Shown here one piece after another: positions 35,196-44,995 of a stretch of DNA of 64,000 bases; within the stretch, counting starts at the first letter, position 1; each line of letters begins with the position of its first letter. The translations under genes were made by a program, and so were the position numbers. The notes beneath the pieces are model-generated. The model worked only from the letters and a program-made list of their open reading frames with translations. It had not been told where the DNA came from and searched no databases. Origin of the DNA: JBNKLG01 sp050292235 (lineage in GTDB: Bacteria; Pseudomonadota; Gammaproteobacteria; Chromatiales; Chromatiaceae); contig JBNKLG010000005.1 of assembly GCA_050292235.1 (NCBI GenBank), positions 1 through 64,000 of the forward strand. Direction: 5' to 3'.

Positions 35196-36596
35196 ATGAG
35201 TGAACAACCCTCCACAGAGCCACAACAACCCGAAGACGAAGGCTTTTATAAGAAGCGGGAGAAGATCATTCCCCGAGAAGTCCACGGTGTCTTTGCCCTT
35301 TGGCGCAATATTGCCATGCTATTCCTACTGGGCTTTTTCTATGCTGTGCCCTACCTGAAATGGGGAGATCGCCAAGCAATCCTGTTCGACCTGCCAGCAC
35401 GTAAATTTCACATCTTCAGTCTCACCCTCTGGCCTCAGGATTTCTTTTACTTGGCCATGCTGCTCGTCATCAGCGCCCTGGCTCTGTTCTTCTTTACCGC
35501 CATTGCCGGACGACTCTGGTGTGGATACGCCTGTCCACAGACGGTATGGACCGACATCTTCCTCTGGTTCGAGCGCCGCATAGAAGGTAACCGCCAGCAA
35601 CAGATAAAGCTGGACAAGATGGAGATGAATGCGGAGAAATTCATCAAGCGTTTTAGCAAGCACACCGCCTGGCTCCTCTTCTCTCTCTGGACGGGTTTTA
35701 CCTTCGTGGGCTGGTTTTCACCCATTGATGATCTCTGGACTCGAACACTGAGCTTTGACCTGGGCCCTTGGGAGACCTTCTGGATCATCTTCTATAGTTT
35801 TGCCACCTATGGCAACGCGGGCTGGTTTCGTGAGCAGATGTGTATCTACATGTGCCCCTATGCCCGTTTTCAAAGCGCCATGTTCGACAAAGACACCCTG
35901 CTCATCGCCTATGATGAGGCGAGGGGTGAGCCCAGGGGCAGCCGCAAAAAAGGGAGTGATCCCGCCGAGCAAGGCCTGGGCAGCTGCATCGACTGTAAAC
36001 TCTGCGTCCAGGTCTGTCCGACTGGCATCGATATCCGAGATGGCCTTCAGTATCAGTGCATCGGCTGTGCTGCCTGTATCGACGTCTGCGACGACGTCAT
36101 GGAGAAAATGGGGTATGAAAAAGGCTTGGTGCGCTATACCACTGAGCACGCCCTTTCCGGCGGCAAGACCCATATCCTGCGACCACGGATTGTCATCTAT
36201 GGGGGACTGCTGAGCCTCATCACGGTGGCACTCATGTATGCCATGATCACCAGGACCCCATTGGAGCTGGATATCATCCGAGACCGGAACGCTCTCTACC
36301 AGGAGACGGACGAAGGTCTCATTGAGAACGTCTATACGCTTAAGATCCTCAACATGAAGGATCAGGATGAGCGTTATGAACTTTCTATCAGCGGCATTGA
36401 AGGTGCTACCCTGGATGTAAAAAATCCGCAAATGGATGTCCCCAGTGGTGGCGCTCTGGAACTGCCCGTGCGTGTTCAGGCGGATCCTGCCAACCTCAAA
36501 CAAAGTACCAATGCGATTGACTTTCACCTGAAATCGCTGATAACCAAGGATCTTGAGGTCACTGAGGAGAGCAGATTCCTCGCTCCCAGGAGCTAA
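35196..36596 (+). CDS. ccoG: cbb3 oxidase assembly protein CcoG (FixG/RdxA family)
   Basis: 466 residues with about five membrane helices. WCGYACPQTVWTDIF and the ferredoxin-type cluster CIDCKLCVQVCPTGIDIRDG with CIGCAACIDVC are family hallmarks. The C-terminal periplasmic part is an Ig-like domain. In other bacteria CcoG reduces Cu(II) for delivery to the cbb3 copper site. It is followed by fixH, but the copper ATPase gene ccoI and ccoS, often next, are not here. Confidence 0.95.
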   Translation: MSEQPSTEPQQPEDEGFYKKREKIIPREVHGVFALWRNIAMLFLLGFFYAVPYLKWGDRQAILFDLPARKFHIFSLTLWPQDFFYLAMLLVISALALFFFTAIAGRLWCGYACPQTVWTDIFLWFERRIEGNRQQQIKLDKMEMNAEKFIKRFSKHTAWLLFSLWTGFTFVGWFSPIDDLWTRTLSFDLGPWETFWIIFYSFATYGNAGWFREQMCIYMCPYARFQSAMFDKDTLLIAYDEARGEPRGSRKKGSDPAEQGLGSCIDCKLCVQVCPTGIDIRDGLQYQCIGCAACIDVCDDVMEKMGYEKGLVRYTTEHALSGGKTHILRPRIVIYGGLLSLITVALMYAMITRTPLELDIIRDRNALYQETDEGLIENVYTLKILNMKDQDERYELSISGIEGATLDVKNPQMDVPSGGALELPVRVQADPANLKQSTNAIDFHLKSLITKDLEVTEESRFLAPRS

Positions 36597-36618
36597 CACC
36601 CAAAAGGCGTCCACCGAG

Positions 36619-36652
36619 CTTCGGCCAGCCGGTCATTGACCGCTGGTCGAAG
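36619..36652 (+). repeat. Imperfect inverted repeat between ccoG and fixH
   Basis: CTTCGGCCAGCCGGTC and GACCGCTGGTCGAAG pair over about 14 positions with one mismatch and one bulge around a 3-base loop. No T-run follows. It may be a REP-like or mRNA-processing hairpin inside the ccoG-fixH transcript. Confidence 0.5.
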
Positions 36653-36718
36653 CCGGACTTTCCTGAACGCTACTACTGAGCGATAATCGTTCGCCTCACT
36701 CTCTGCGTTGGTATTAAG

Positions 36719-37234
36719 ATGTCCCGCCCACCCGTTGAAGACACCAAACCCTGGTATAAGCAATTCTGGCCCTGGTTTCTCATCAGCCTGCCCATGACGG
36801 CAGTGGTTGCCTCGCTCTACACAGTGCGACTGGCGGTCAATAGCGCAGACGGCCTTGTCGTGGATGACTATTACAAGAAAGGTCTGGGCATTCATCAGGA
36901 GGTCTCCCGCCAGCGTTTCGCTCAAACACTGGGACTGAGCGCCACCCTCAAGTTCAATCGAGAGACCCGTGAACTGCGCCTTCATCTCAAGCAGGGTGAA
37001 TTGAACCAAATGCCCCCGCAGCTGGTTCTCTCCCTGATCCACCCGACCTTGGCAGGTCAGGATCACGAAATCAAACTGACCCACAGCGGCGAAACACTCT
37101 ATCTGTCGCGGTTACCGGAGATCAACCAGGCCGATTGGAAGCTTCAGCTCTCCCCGCCCAACAAGGAGTGGGTCATCAGAGGCCGCATGCCCCTACCGGA
37201 CAAGGCGGAGCTGGGCAGATTAAAGGCCGATTGA
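36719..37234 (+). CDS. fixH: FixH family protein (CcoH), cbb3 oxidase assembly
   Basis: 171 residues. An N-terminal membrane helix (WPWFLISLPMTAVVASLYTV) is followed by VNSADGLVVDDYYKKGLGIHQ, the signature of FixH, and a periplasmic beta-rich domain. FixH/CcoH helps assemble or stabilise the cbb3 oxidase. The gene converges on dnaQ with 10 bases between stops. Confidence 0.88.
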   Translation: MSRPPVEDTKPWYKQFWPWFLISLPMTAVVASLYTVRLAVNSADGLVVDDYYKKGLGIHQEVSRQRFAQTLGLSATLKFNRETRELRLHLKQGELNQMPPQLVLSLIHPTLAGQDHEIKLTHSGETLYLSRLPEINQADWKLQLSPPNKEWVIRGRMPLPDKAELGRLKAD

Positions 37235-37244
37235 AGCAACAGGT

Positions 37245-37979
37245 TCAGCTGGCGCTGTCCGTCATCTGTTGAAGCCAGAGACAGCGACCCTCACTCGCCT
37301 TCTCAATGGCCGCCAAACGCGCCTCATGCTGCGTCAGCTCATCCCCGTGCGCCCGTATGATAGGCAGAGCCTCACGCAGTGATGAGAGGCGGCGAATGGG
37401 AATCTCACCCGACACCAAAACATCGCCAGACTCATCGGCCTGTAACTGCAGACTGACCTGACCACCGGTCATGACCAGATAGACATCAGCCAGGATCTCG
37501 GCATCCAGCAAAGCACCGTGCAAATCCCGGTGGCTGTTATCGATCTGGTAGCGTTTGCAGAGGGCATCCAGGCTGTTACGTTGCCCCGGATGCTTTTGCC
37601 GTGCCAGTTTCAGTGAATCGGTAACCTGGCAATAGTCCTCAATGGACTGAAACCTGCCTCCCAGAGTCCTGAGCTCGTGATTGAGGAAACCCACGTCAAA
37701 GGGAGCGTTATGGATGATGAGTTCCGCACCTTGCAGATAATCGATCAGAGCCGGCGCCACCTCTGCAAATCTCGGTTTATCCTCGAGAAACTCGTTGGTG
37801 ATGCCATGCACCTCAATAGCACCGGCATCAATCTCACGATCGGGTTTCAGGTACTGATGGAAGTTATGGCCGGTCAAACGGCGATCCAGCAGTTCCACAC
37901 AACCGATTTCAATAATCTTGTGACCTTCTGCAGGCTCCAGACCCGTGGTTTCCGTATCCAGTACGATTTGGCGATTCAT
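37245..37979 (-). CDS. dnaQ: DNA polymerase III epsilon subunit (proofreading exonuclease)
   Basis: 244 residues. The 3'-5' exonuclease motifs are present: Asp8/Glu10 in VLDTETTGL, IIHNAPFDVGFLNHEL, and the DEDDh-type HRDLHGALLDAEILADVY. The C-terminal segment should bind the polymerase alpha subunit. Length is normal for gammaproteobacterial DnaQ. The common partner rnhA is not adjacent. Confidence 0.95.
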   Translation of the reverse strand: MNRQIVLDTETTGLEPAEGHKIIEIGCVELLDRRLTGHNFHQYLKPDREIDAGAIEVHGITNEFLEDKPRFAEVAPALIDYLQGAELIIHNAPFDVGFLNHELRTLGGRFQSIEDYCQVTDSLKLARQKHPGQRNSLDALCKRYQIDNSHRDLHGALLDAEILADVYLVMTGGQVSLQLQADESGDVLVSGEIPIRRLSSLREALPIIRAHGDELTQHEARLAAIEKASEGRCLWLQQMTDSAS

Positions 37980-38080
37980 AGCAGCCCCTGGCTAGGCCTG
38001 AGCGCTGTGCTAAAGCCTCAGGAAACAATGAGGGCTTCAGTCTAATACCATTCGTAGAGAGTCGCCATCGACTCAAACAG

Positions 38081-38110
38081 ATAGGGGAACCCTACCAGAG
38101 GTTCCCCTAT
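38081..38110 (-). terminator. Stem-loop after the DegP/DegQ gene
   Basis: ATAGGGGAACC and GGTTCCCCTAT form a perfect 11-pair stem with an 8-base loop, starting 8 bases after the protease stop. On the minus strand only CTGTTTG follows, so the T-run is poor. Confidence 0.6.
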
Positions 38111-38118
38111 CGCCAGCA

Positions 38119-39588
38119 CTACCAGCTCAACACCACGAACTGGGTCATGCCATCACGCTGCAACAACAGCAACGCCCGCTGATTGCCAGAGGCGTTGATC
38201 GCCCTGGCAAAAGCCCTGGCACTGTTCACCGGCTGGCGGTTGACCTCCAGGATGAGGGTACCTGGACGGATACCGGCCATATTGGCCACAGAACCCGGCT
38301 CCACCTGGGTCACAACCACACCTTTGCCAGACTCGACCTTGAAGTTCTCCGCCAGTTCCGGGGTCAGGGTTTGCACCGTCAATCCCAGCTGATCGGCATT
38401 CTCGGTGCTGCCCTTACCGGCCACCTTATCCTCTTCCAGCTGACCGATGGTCACCTCCTGTTCCCTCTTTTTGCCATCGCGGATAAGAACGAGCTTGGCC
38501 TTGGTACCCGGTAGGGTCAATGCCACCTTGTTACGGAAATCGCCCACCTCTTCAACCTCTGAGCCCTGATAGCTGATCACAACGTCACCCTGTTTGAGGC
38601 CCGACTTCTCCGCTGGTGTGCCAGGATTCACCTTCGAGATCAGAATCCCCCGACGCCCCTGGAGTTCCAGGCTATCCGCCAGCTCTGGCGTCAGATTCTG
38701 GATATAGACCCCCAAATAGCCACGGGTCACCGCCCCATTTTGCAGCAGTTGCTCAGCGATACTCCGGGCAAGATTCACCGGAATGGCGAAACCGATACCC
38801 ATGGAACCACCGCTACGGCTAAAGATAGCGGTATTGATCCCCACCACCTCGCCATTGAGATTCACCAGAGGGCCACCGGAGTTGCCCGGATTGATGGCGG
38901 CATCGGTCTGGATAAAATCCTCGTAATCACTGAGCCCCACGCTGGTCCGCCCCTTGGCGCTGACCACGCCCACGGTCAGAGTATGGCTAAGACCGAAGGG
39001 GTTACCCAGAGCAATCACCCATTCGCCCTGCTCCAGTTTGTTAGAATCGCCCAGTTTCAGCGCGGGCAGATCCTTGGCATCCACCTCCAGCACAGCAATA
39101 TCCGAATGGGGATCAGCGCCCTTGACCTTGGCGTCAAACTCACGGCCATCCTGGAATTTGACCCGAATCTTATCGGCATTCTCCACCACATGGCGGTTGG
39201 TCAGGATGTAGGCCTTGTCATGGATCAGCCCCTTATCGATGGAAAAGACAAAGCCCGACCCCAGAGCACGGCCCGGCATGCTCCGACCTCTAGGGGCTTG
39301 AGGATGGCTGAAACCACGATGCTGCTGGCCGAATTGATCGCCAAAAAAGCGCCTGAACATCTCATCGTTAAAGGGCCAATCCCGTGGCATCCCCCGATGG
39401 TTCATACCCACCTGAGGCACTGTCCTGCTTTCAATCTGCACCGAGACCACTGAAGGGGAGATCTTTTTGGCAACGGCGGAAAAAGCCTTACCGGTCTCCT
39501 GCAGGCTTTCAATCCCACCGGGGTTGGCCATCAACGGCGGGGCCAGCAAAGACAAGGCAGCGAGAACAATCAAGGATGGCTTGGTCAT
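38119..39588 (-). CDS. degQ: Periplasmic serine protease/chaperone, DegP/DegQ (HtrA) family
   Basis: 489 residues from the ATG at 39588, which has GAGGAG upstream; the longer open frame to 39696 lacks a signal. A signal peptide (LIVLAALSLLAPPLMA) precedes a trypsin-like domain with His133 (TNRHVV), Asp163 (SDIAVLEVD) and Ser237 (PGNSGGP), then two PDZ domains (about 265-360 and 390-485). It degrades or refolds damaged envelope proteins. DegP and DegQ cannot be told apart safely by sequence alone; a Gln/His/Met-rich loop at about 56-107 is like the LA loop. It follows recD by 104 bases. Confidence 0.92.
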   Translation of the reverse strand: MTKPSLIVLAALSLLAPPLMANPGGIESLQETGKAFSAVAKKISPSVVSVQIESRTVPQVGMNHRGMPRDWPFNDEMFRRFFGDQFGQQHRGFSHPQAPRGRSMPGRALGSGFVFSIDKGLIHDKAYILTNRHVVENADKIRVKFQDGREFDAKVKGADPHSDIAVLEVDAKDLPALKLGDSNKLEQGEWVIALGNPFGLSHTLTVGVVSAKGRTSVGLSDYEDFIQTDAAINPGNSGGPLVNLNGEVVGINTAIFSRSGGSMGIGFAIPVNLARSIAEQLLQNGAVTRGYLGVYIQNLTPELADSLELQGRRGILISKVNPGTPAEKSGLKQGDVVISYQGSEVEEVGDFRNKVALTLPGTKAKLVLIRDGKKREQEVTIGQLEEDKVAGKGSTENADQLGLTVQTLTPELAENFKVESGKGVVVTQVEPGSVANMAGIRPGTLILEVNRQPVNSARAFARAINASGNQRALLLLQRDGMTQFVVLSW

Positions 39589-39692
39589 AGAAACTCCTCT
39601 TAAAAGCGCAAAACAACTACAGGGGCTTAGAATGCCCATGGCGACATTTGTTCCCCGGTCCCTGCCAGAGGTGGGGGGCTGCTCCTGAAAAC

Positions 39693-41483
39693 TCAAGCCC
39701 GACCGGCCAGACGCTCGGCCAGCCCGGATGCCCGTCGTACCTGGCGTTCCACCATGGTGGTGAGCAGGCCCAGCGGTGCCCAGATTGTCATGCCACGACG
39801 GGCGCGGGTGATGGCCGTATAGAGCAGTTCCCGGGTCAGCAAGGGGGCGTCCTCAGGCGGCAGGATCAGCAGCAAGCGATCCAGCTCGCTGCCCTGAGCC
39901 TTATGCACACTGAGGGCGTAGGCGGTCTCATGGGGTGGCAAGCGGCTGGGCGAAAACGCCCTCAGCCCACCATCGGATTGCGGAAACCAGGCCTGCCATC
40001 GACCCTGATCATCCGGCCAGATCACCCCGGTATCGCCGTTAAACAGCCCCAGTCGATAGTCATTGGCGGTGATCAGCAAAGGCCGACCGCGATACCAGTG
40101 CGACTCCTTGCCGATGTGCCCCTGATGGCGCAGTCGCTGTTCCAACGCCTGATTGATGGCCGTCACCCCATAAGGCCCGCGACGCAGGGCGCAGAGGAGA
40201 CGGAAACGGGACGAAGCCGCCAGGGCCGCAGCGGCATCCGGCGCGGCAAAAATCGGCGCAAACTCGGCGCTCAACGCAGTCAAATGATCGGGCAGATCCC
40301 GCAGAGAAGGCAGGGGTTGCCACTCCAATCCGGCCTCCGGGGTCATCAGGGCCTCTTCCACACCTCGGGCATCCCCCTGCCGCACCCATTGGGCCAGTTG
40401 GCCGATACCGCCCTCGGCATCAAAGCGATGGCTCTTATCCAACACCACCAGGGTATCGCTCAAGCCAGCAGGCTCGGAGGGCGACGACGGCAACGGACAA
40501 GCCAGCACATCCAGGGCCGATTGCAGCGTACTGGAATAGCCACTGGCCTGGGCCTGGGCGCAGATATCGGCAAAGACCGCCCCCGCCTCGACCGAGGCCA
40601 GTTGATCGGGATCGCCCAGCAGAATCAGCCGCGCCTGTTCGGGCAGGGCCGCCAGGGTCTTGGCCATGAGCGGCAGATCGATCATCGAGGCCTCGTCCAC
40701 CACCAGCAGATCCAGATGCAGGGGGTGATCGGCGTGATAGTGGGGCAAGGTTCGACCCGGCACCATGCCCAGGAGTCGATGCAGGGTCTGGGCCTGGATC
40801 TGGCCTGCAACCGGCGACTCAGCCCCCAGGGTCTGGAGATGCCCCTCCAGGGATCGCAAGCCCTCGGTCAGACGGGATGCCGCCTTACCCGTGGGCGCAA
40901 CCAGGGCAATACGCAGCCCTGGCTGCTGATCCAGCAACAGGGCCAGAATCGCCGCCACCGTATGGGTCTTGCCGGTGCCGGGGCCGCCGGCGATCAGGGC
41001 CAGAGGGCGCAACAGGGCCAGCGCCGCCGCCAGCCGCTGCCGATCGACTTCCCCCGCTGTCGGAGGAAAAAGCCAATCCAGCCCCTGCCTCAATCGCGGC
41101 ATATCCAGAGGCAGCATCGATGGGGCCGCCCGCTGACGCAGTCGCTGCGCCAGATCGACCTCATACTGCCAATAGCGCCCCAGATAGAGCCGCTCTCCCT
41201 CCAGCACCAGCGGACGTTGCTCACCCGGCGCACCCACCTGATCACTCTCTTTCAGCGCTGCCAGCCAGTTGGCCAATGGCGGCATGGTCATGCCAGCAAG
41301 CCGGGCCTCGGCCAGCGGCAGACAGAGATCCCCTGCTCCCAGACGCTGGCTGGTCAGCGCCGCCGCCAACGCCAGCAGATCGCGATGCTCCCCGGCCCCC
41401 CGTGCCAGTCGCTCGGCAAAATGGAAGTCCAGTGGACGAATCACCCCCTGGGAGAGGGCATGGCGCAGTGCGGCAAGACTCAT
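39693..41483 (-). CDS. recD: Exodeoxyribonuclease V subunit RecD
   Basis: 596 residues. Superfamily 1B helicase with Walker A GGPGTGKTHTV (166-176), DLLVVDEASMID, LILLGDPDQLASVEAG and the C-terminal YALSVHKAQGSELD and LLYTAITRARRG motifs. It is the 5'-3' motor of RecBCD for double-strand-break repair and foreign DNA degradation. Its start overlaps the recB stop (ATGA). The N-terminal part is shorter and more divergent than in E. coli, as is common. Confidence 0.95.
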   Translation of the reverse strand: MSLAALRHALSQGVIRPLDFHFAERLARGAGEHRDLLALAAALTSQRLGAGDLCLPLAEARLAGMTMPPLANWLAALKESDQVGAPGEQRPLVLEGERLYLGRYWQYEVDLAQRLRQRAAPSMLPLDMPRLRQGLDWLFPPTAGEVDRQRLAAALALLRPLALIAGGPGTGKTHTVAAILALLLDQQPGLRIALVAPTGKAASRLTEGLRSLEGHLQTLGAESPVAGQIQAQTLHRLLGMVPGRTLPHYHADHPLHLDLLVVDEASMIDLPLMAKTLAALPEQARLILLGDPDQLASVEAGAVFADICAQAQASGYSSTLQSALDVLACPLPSSPSEPAGLSDTLVVLDKSHRFDAEGGIGQLAQWVRQGDARGVEEALMTPEAGLEWQPLPSLRDLPDHLTALSAEFAPIFAAPDAAAALAASSRFRLLCALRRGPYGVTAINQALEQRLRHQGHIGKESHWYRGRPLLITANDYRLGLFNGDTGVIWPDDQGRWQAWFPQSDGGLRAFSPSRLPPHETAYALSVHKAQGSELDRLLLILPPEDAPLLTRELLYTAITRARRGMTIWAPLGLLTTMVERQVRRASGLAERLAGRA

Positions 41484-44400
41484 GCGCCCTCCTCCTCGCC
41501 CGCAAACCAGCGGTCCAGCGTCTCGATCAGATCCCGAGGCGGACGGGCGATATAGATCCCCTCCCGACCACCGGGCCGAATCCCCCGCAAAAAGAGGTAG
41601 AAGACGCCACCGATATGGCGCTCATAATCAAAATCCACCAGCCGCAGGCGCAGATAGCGCACCAGGGCCACCGTGTAGATCAGGTACTGGAGATCATAGC
41701 GATGGGCCTCCATCGCCCGCTGCATCGACGCCTGACCATAATGGTCGACCGTTGGCCCCAGATAGCTGGACTTGTAGTCGGCCAGATAAAACCGCCCCTG
41801 CCACTGGAATACCAGATCGATAGCCCCCCGCATCAGGCCGCGCACCGGATCGAAATCCAGCCCTTCGGCGGTGCTGCGGTAAGCGGCGATCTGGCTCAGG
41901 CGGGTTTGCAGACCGGCGACATCCAGCTGCGCCAGAGGATATTGGAACTGAAGCTCATCCCGCCGCTGCCCCCGCGCAATCTTCGCCAGACAGAGCCCCT
42001 GACCATCCAGATCGGTGTTGACCAGATTCTCCAGCAACGCCTGCAACACCGGCTGCCAGTCGGCCTCCAGACCGTGGCGACCCAGTTGCTCGGCAATGGG
42101 CCAGCTCTGGGGATCGGCAAAATCACTCTGCTCCAGCAAGGCGTGTAGAAAGGTTCCTGCGGTGGCCCCACGGGGAAAGCCAAAGATATCCCGACCACTG
42201 GGGGCACGCTCCAGCGGGGCATTGTCCTGGGCATCGTGATCCGGCCGCTCGCTCTCCGCCCCCTCGATCAGGGCGGAATAGCTGGTCAGACGCCAGCCCT
42301 TGGCCACCGGCCCCAGCGGTTTTGGTGCCTGAAAAACGCGCTGAGCATCCTGGCGACCGGCATAGCGCACCGCTTCTGCCGCTGGACAATCATCCACCTG
42401 AATACTCTCCCGAGAGGTCGAGGCGATGTGCTCCAGCGTCTCACGCACCCCTTCCAGGCTCTCCGGCATCGCCACCTCTGCAGCCGTGGCCGACTGGTGC
42501 AGCAACCAGGCCAGCGCCGTCGACTCGGCTCCCTTGAGATCGCCCCAGATCAGCACGCAGTGATGCTTGGCCCGGGTCACCGCCACATAGAGCAGCCGCA
42601 ATTGCTCGGCCAGCTTCTCCTGCCAGGCCTGCAAGCCGTGCGCCGTTTGCTGATCAGAACCCAGATCCAGACACAGCCCCTTGTCCGGATGGTGAAACAG
42701 CGGCTGCCTGTCGGCACTGGGGCCACTCCAGACAAAGGGCAGGAACACCAACGGATACTCCAGCCCCTTGCTGGCGTGGATGGTGACGATGCGCACCAGG
42801 GACTCGTCGCTTTCCAGTCGGAGTGCCTTTTCGTCGGCGTTGTCCTCATCCCGACGCTGATCGGCGAACCAGCGACACAACGCCTCGATGCCGGGACACC
42901 GGGTGGCCGCCAGATGCAGCAACTCGGCCAGATGCCAGAGATTAGTCAGACTGCGCTCGCCCTCGGGCTGGGCGATGAGCCGGGCCGCTATCCCCTCCTC
43001 CTGCAACAGGCGAATGAAGGCGGCCATGAAGCCCTGGCGCTGCCAGCAATCGTGATAGCCGTAAAAGCGCTGTTGCAAAGTACTCCAGGCCAGATCATCC
43101 GCCGACAGCTCGGCCATCTGCCCCAGGGTATTGCCCATGAGGCGGCTCACCAGAAAGGCGCGCAATCGCCCCTCCCGCACTGGCTCTGCCAGGGCCGCCA
43201 GCATCAGCGACATCTCGGCGCCCTCCGGGCTGGTGAAGACCGAATCCGGGCTGAGCGCGGCACTGGCCACGCCAACCTCGCGCAGGGCCTGACGTATCGC
43301 CCGGCCCTCGTTGTGGGTACGCACCAGCACAGCGATGTCCCTGGCGACCAAAGGCTGGTCGCCCAGTTGCACCTGCCCCGCCTCGGCCAGGGTCAGCAGT
43401 TCAGCGATCCGCCCGGCACAGGCCATGGCTGCCGCTGTCTCCAGGGTGCCTTTGGTCATCACCTTCGCCTCGTCATCCCGGCCCGGCATGAGCCAAAACG
43501 CCATGGGAGCGGGCCGTTCACCCTGGATCAGCAGGGGCTTGGCATCAGCATTGTCTGAGGCGTTAACCGGCAAAAACGCCAGCCCCTTCTCCAGCACGAA
43601 GGGGCGTGGCACCTCATCCCGACCAAACAGATGATTCACAGCCTGCACCAGACCGCTGCTGGCCCGCCAGTTGGTATCCAACTGAAACTGCTGCGCCTCA
43701 TCCACCGCCTCGCGGGCCTTCAGATAAGCAAAGATATCGCCGCCACGAAAGCTGTAGATGGCCTGCTTGGGATCGCCGATGAGAAAGAGCACCGCCGCGC
43801 CCTCGCGGGGATAGAGCCGGTTGAAGATGCGAAATTGCAGGGCATCGGTATCCTGAAACTCATCGATCAGGGCCACCGGATATCGTCGTTGCAGCGCTTG
43901 GATCAGGGCAGCGGACTGCGCACCGCTCACCCCCTCTGCCGCCAGCCGCAGCAGGTCATCGAAATAGAGCTGCTGGCGCTCGGTCTTGCGCCGGATCAAC
44001 TCCTGGCGCAGATAGCGATAGGCCGAGCCAAACCAGGCGGCCCGGCGCTTGGTCAGAGCCTGAGTGTGCCGGGCCATGAAGTTGGCCATGTGATCAAACA
44101 GGGCGTGGCTGGGTGGATCAAAGCCCTCTTTGGTCTTTTCGCTCAGCAGAATTGGGGTCAGCCGTTGCAGGCTCTCCTCCAACTGTGACGGACACTCAGA
44201 GGCCGTCGCCAGCGCCTCTCCGGCCTCCAGCGCCTTGGCCACCACCCTTTTGTTGTAGGAGCGCCGATCCAATCCCTTATGGCTTTCTAACAGGGAACGA
44301 ATCTCTGCCGCGTTCTTCTGCCATGCCTCGCCCAACTGCTGCCAATCGACGACAACCTGCGCCCAGAGCGCATCGGCCTCCGCCAGCGTCAGATCAGGTA

Positions 44401-44995
44401 CCAGGGAGAGCTCTGCGTGGGGCAAGAGACGGCTGACCTCTCTCAGCAGGGCATCCGGAGTGGCCCACTGGCGCAACAGCCAGGTGGTCTGGCTCAGGTC
44501 GAGCACAGCCAACTGCCGCCGCCAGAAGTCCTGCATGATCTCCTGCCGCAGGGCGCTCTCGTCGCTGAGCTGCTCCTGCTCGAAGGGCAGTCCATTGAGG
44601 AAGGTCTGATCCTGCAACAGGCGGGCGCAAAAGCCATGGATGGTGAAGATGGCAGCCTCGTCCATCCGTACCAGGGCATCGGCCAGACGCTGTTCGGCCT
44701 CCGCCGGATTGGGGATCTGAGCCAGCAACTGGGCCAGACCGGCATCAGCGCAGGTATCCGCCTCCCGGCGCAGATGGAGCAGGGCCTCACGCACCCGGCT
44801 GCGGATGCGGTCGCGCAGCTCCTCCGTGGCCGCTTCGGTGAAGGTGACCACCAGCAGCTGTTCCAGCTCCAGTTTCCGTTCCAACAGCAGGCGCAAAAAC
44901 AGCAGGCCAATGGTGAAGGTCTTGCCGGTGCCCGCACTGGCCTCGATCAGTACACGGCCCTTTAGGGGACAACTGAGTGGATTCAGCGGCTGCAT
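41480..44995 (-). CDS. recB: Exodeoxyribonuclease V subunit RecB
   Basis: 1171 residues. Helicase motif I EASAGTGKTFTIG (18-30), YFDDLLRLAAEGV, VALIDEFQDTDALQFRIF (motif II), LIGDPKQAIYSFRGGDIFAYL, VRIVTIHASKGLEYPLVFLP and LLYVAVTRAKHH are all present. The C-terminal nuclease domain has GAIDLVFQWQGRFYLADYKS with the catalytic Asp-Lys. It is the 3'-5' motor and nuclease of RecBCD. Its start shares one base with the recC stop (TGATG). Confidence 0.97.
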   Translation of the reverse strand: MQPLNPLSCPLKGRVLIEASAGTGKTFTIGLLFLRLLLERKLELEQLLVVTFTEAATEELRDRIRSRVREALLHLRREADTCADAGLAQLLAQIPNPAEAEQRLADALVRMDEAAIFTIHGFCARLLQDQTFLNGLPFEQEQLSDESALRQEIMQDFWRRQLAVLDLSQTTWLLRQWATPDALLREVSRLLPHAELSLVPDLTLAEADALWAQVVVDWQQLGEAWQKNAAEIRSLLESHKGLDRRSYNKRVVAKALEAGEALATASECPSQLEESLQRLTPILLSEKTKEGFDPPSHALFDHMANFMARHTQALTKRRAAWFGSAYRYLRQELIRRKTERQQLYFDDLLRLAAEGVSGAQSAALIQALQRRYPVALIDEFQDTDALQFRIFNRLYPREGAAVLFLIGDPKQAIYSFRGGDIFAYLKAREAVDEAQQFQLDTNWRASSGLVQAVNHLFGRDEVPRPFVLEKGLAFLPVNASDNADAKPLLIQGERPAPMAFWLMPGRDDEAKVMTKGTLETAAAMACAGRIAELLTLAEAGQVQLGDQPLVARDIAVLVRTHNEGRAIRQALREVGVASAALSPDSVFTSPEGAEMSLMLAALAEPVREGRLRAFLVSRLMGNTLGQMAELSADDLAWSTLQQRFYGYHDCWQRQGFMAAFIRLLQEEGIAARLIAQPEGERSLTNLWHLAELLHLAATRCPGIEALCRWFADQRRDEDNADEKALRLESDESLVRIVTIHASKGLEYPLVFLPFVWSGPSADRQPLFHHPDKGLCLDLGSDQQTAHGLQAWQEKLAEQLRLLYVAVTRAKHHCVLIWGDLKGAESTALAWLLHQSATAAEVAMPESLEGVRETLEHIASTSRESIQVDDCPAAEAVRYAGRQDAQRVFQAPKPLGPVAKGWRLTSYSALIEGAESERPDHDAQDNAPLERAPSGRDIFGFPRGATAGTFLHALLEQSDFADPQSWPIAEQLGRHGLEADWQPVLQALLENLVNTDLDGQGLCLAKIARGQRRDELQFQYPLAQLDVAGLQTRLSQIAAYRSTAEGLDFDPVRGLMRGAIDLVFQWQGRFYLADYKSSYLGPTVDHYGQASMQRAMEAHRYDLQYLIYTVALVRYLRLRLVDFDYERHIGGVFYLFLRGIRPGGREGIYIARPPRDLIETLDRWFAGEEEGA

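Noticed and set aside
39648..41555. 635-codon frame opposite recD
   Set aside because: Gln/Arg/His/Pro-rich shadow of the GC-rich recD gene.
42236..43558. 440-codon frame opposite recB
   Set aside because: Shadow of recB, with the same low-complexity composition as other antisense frames here.
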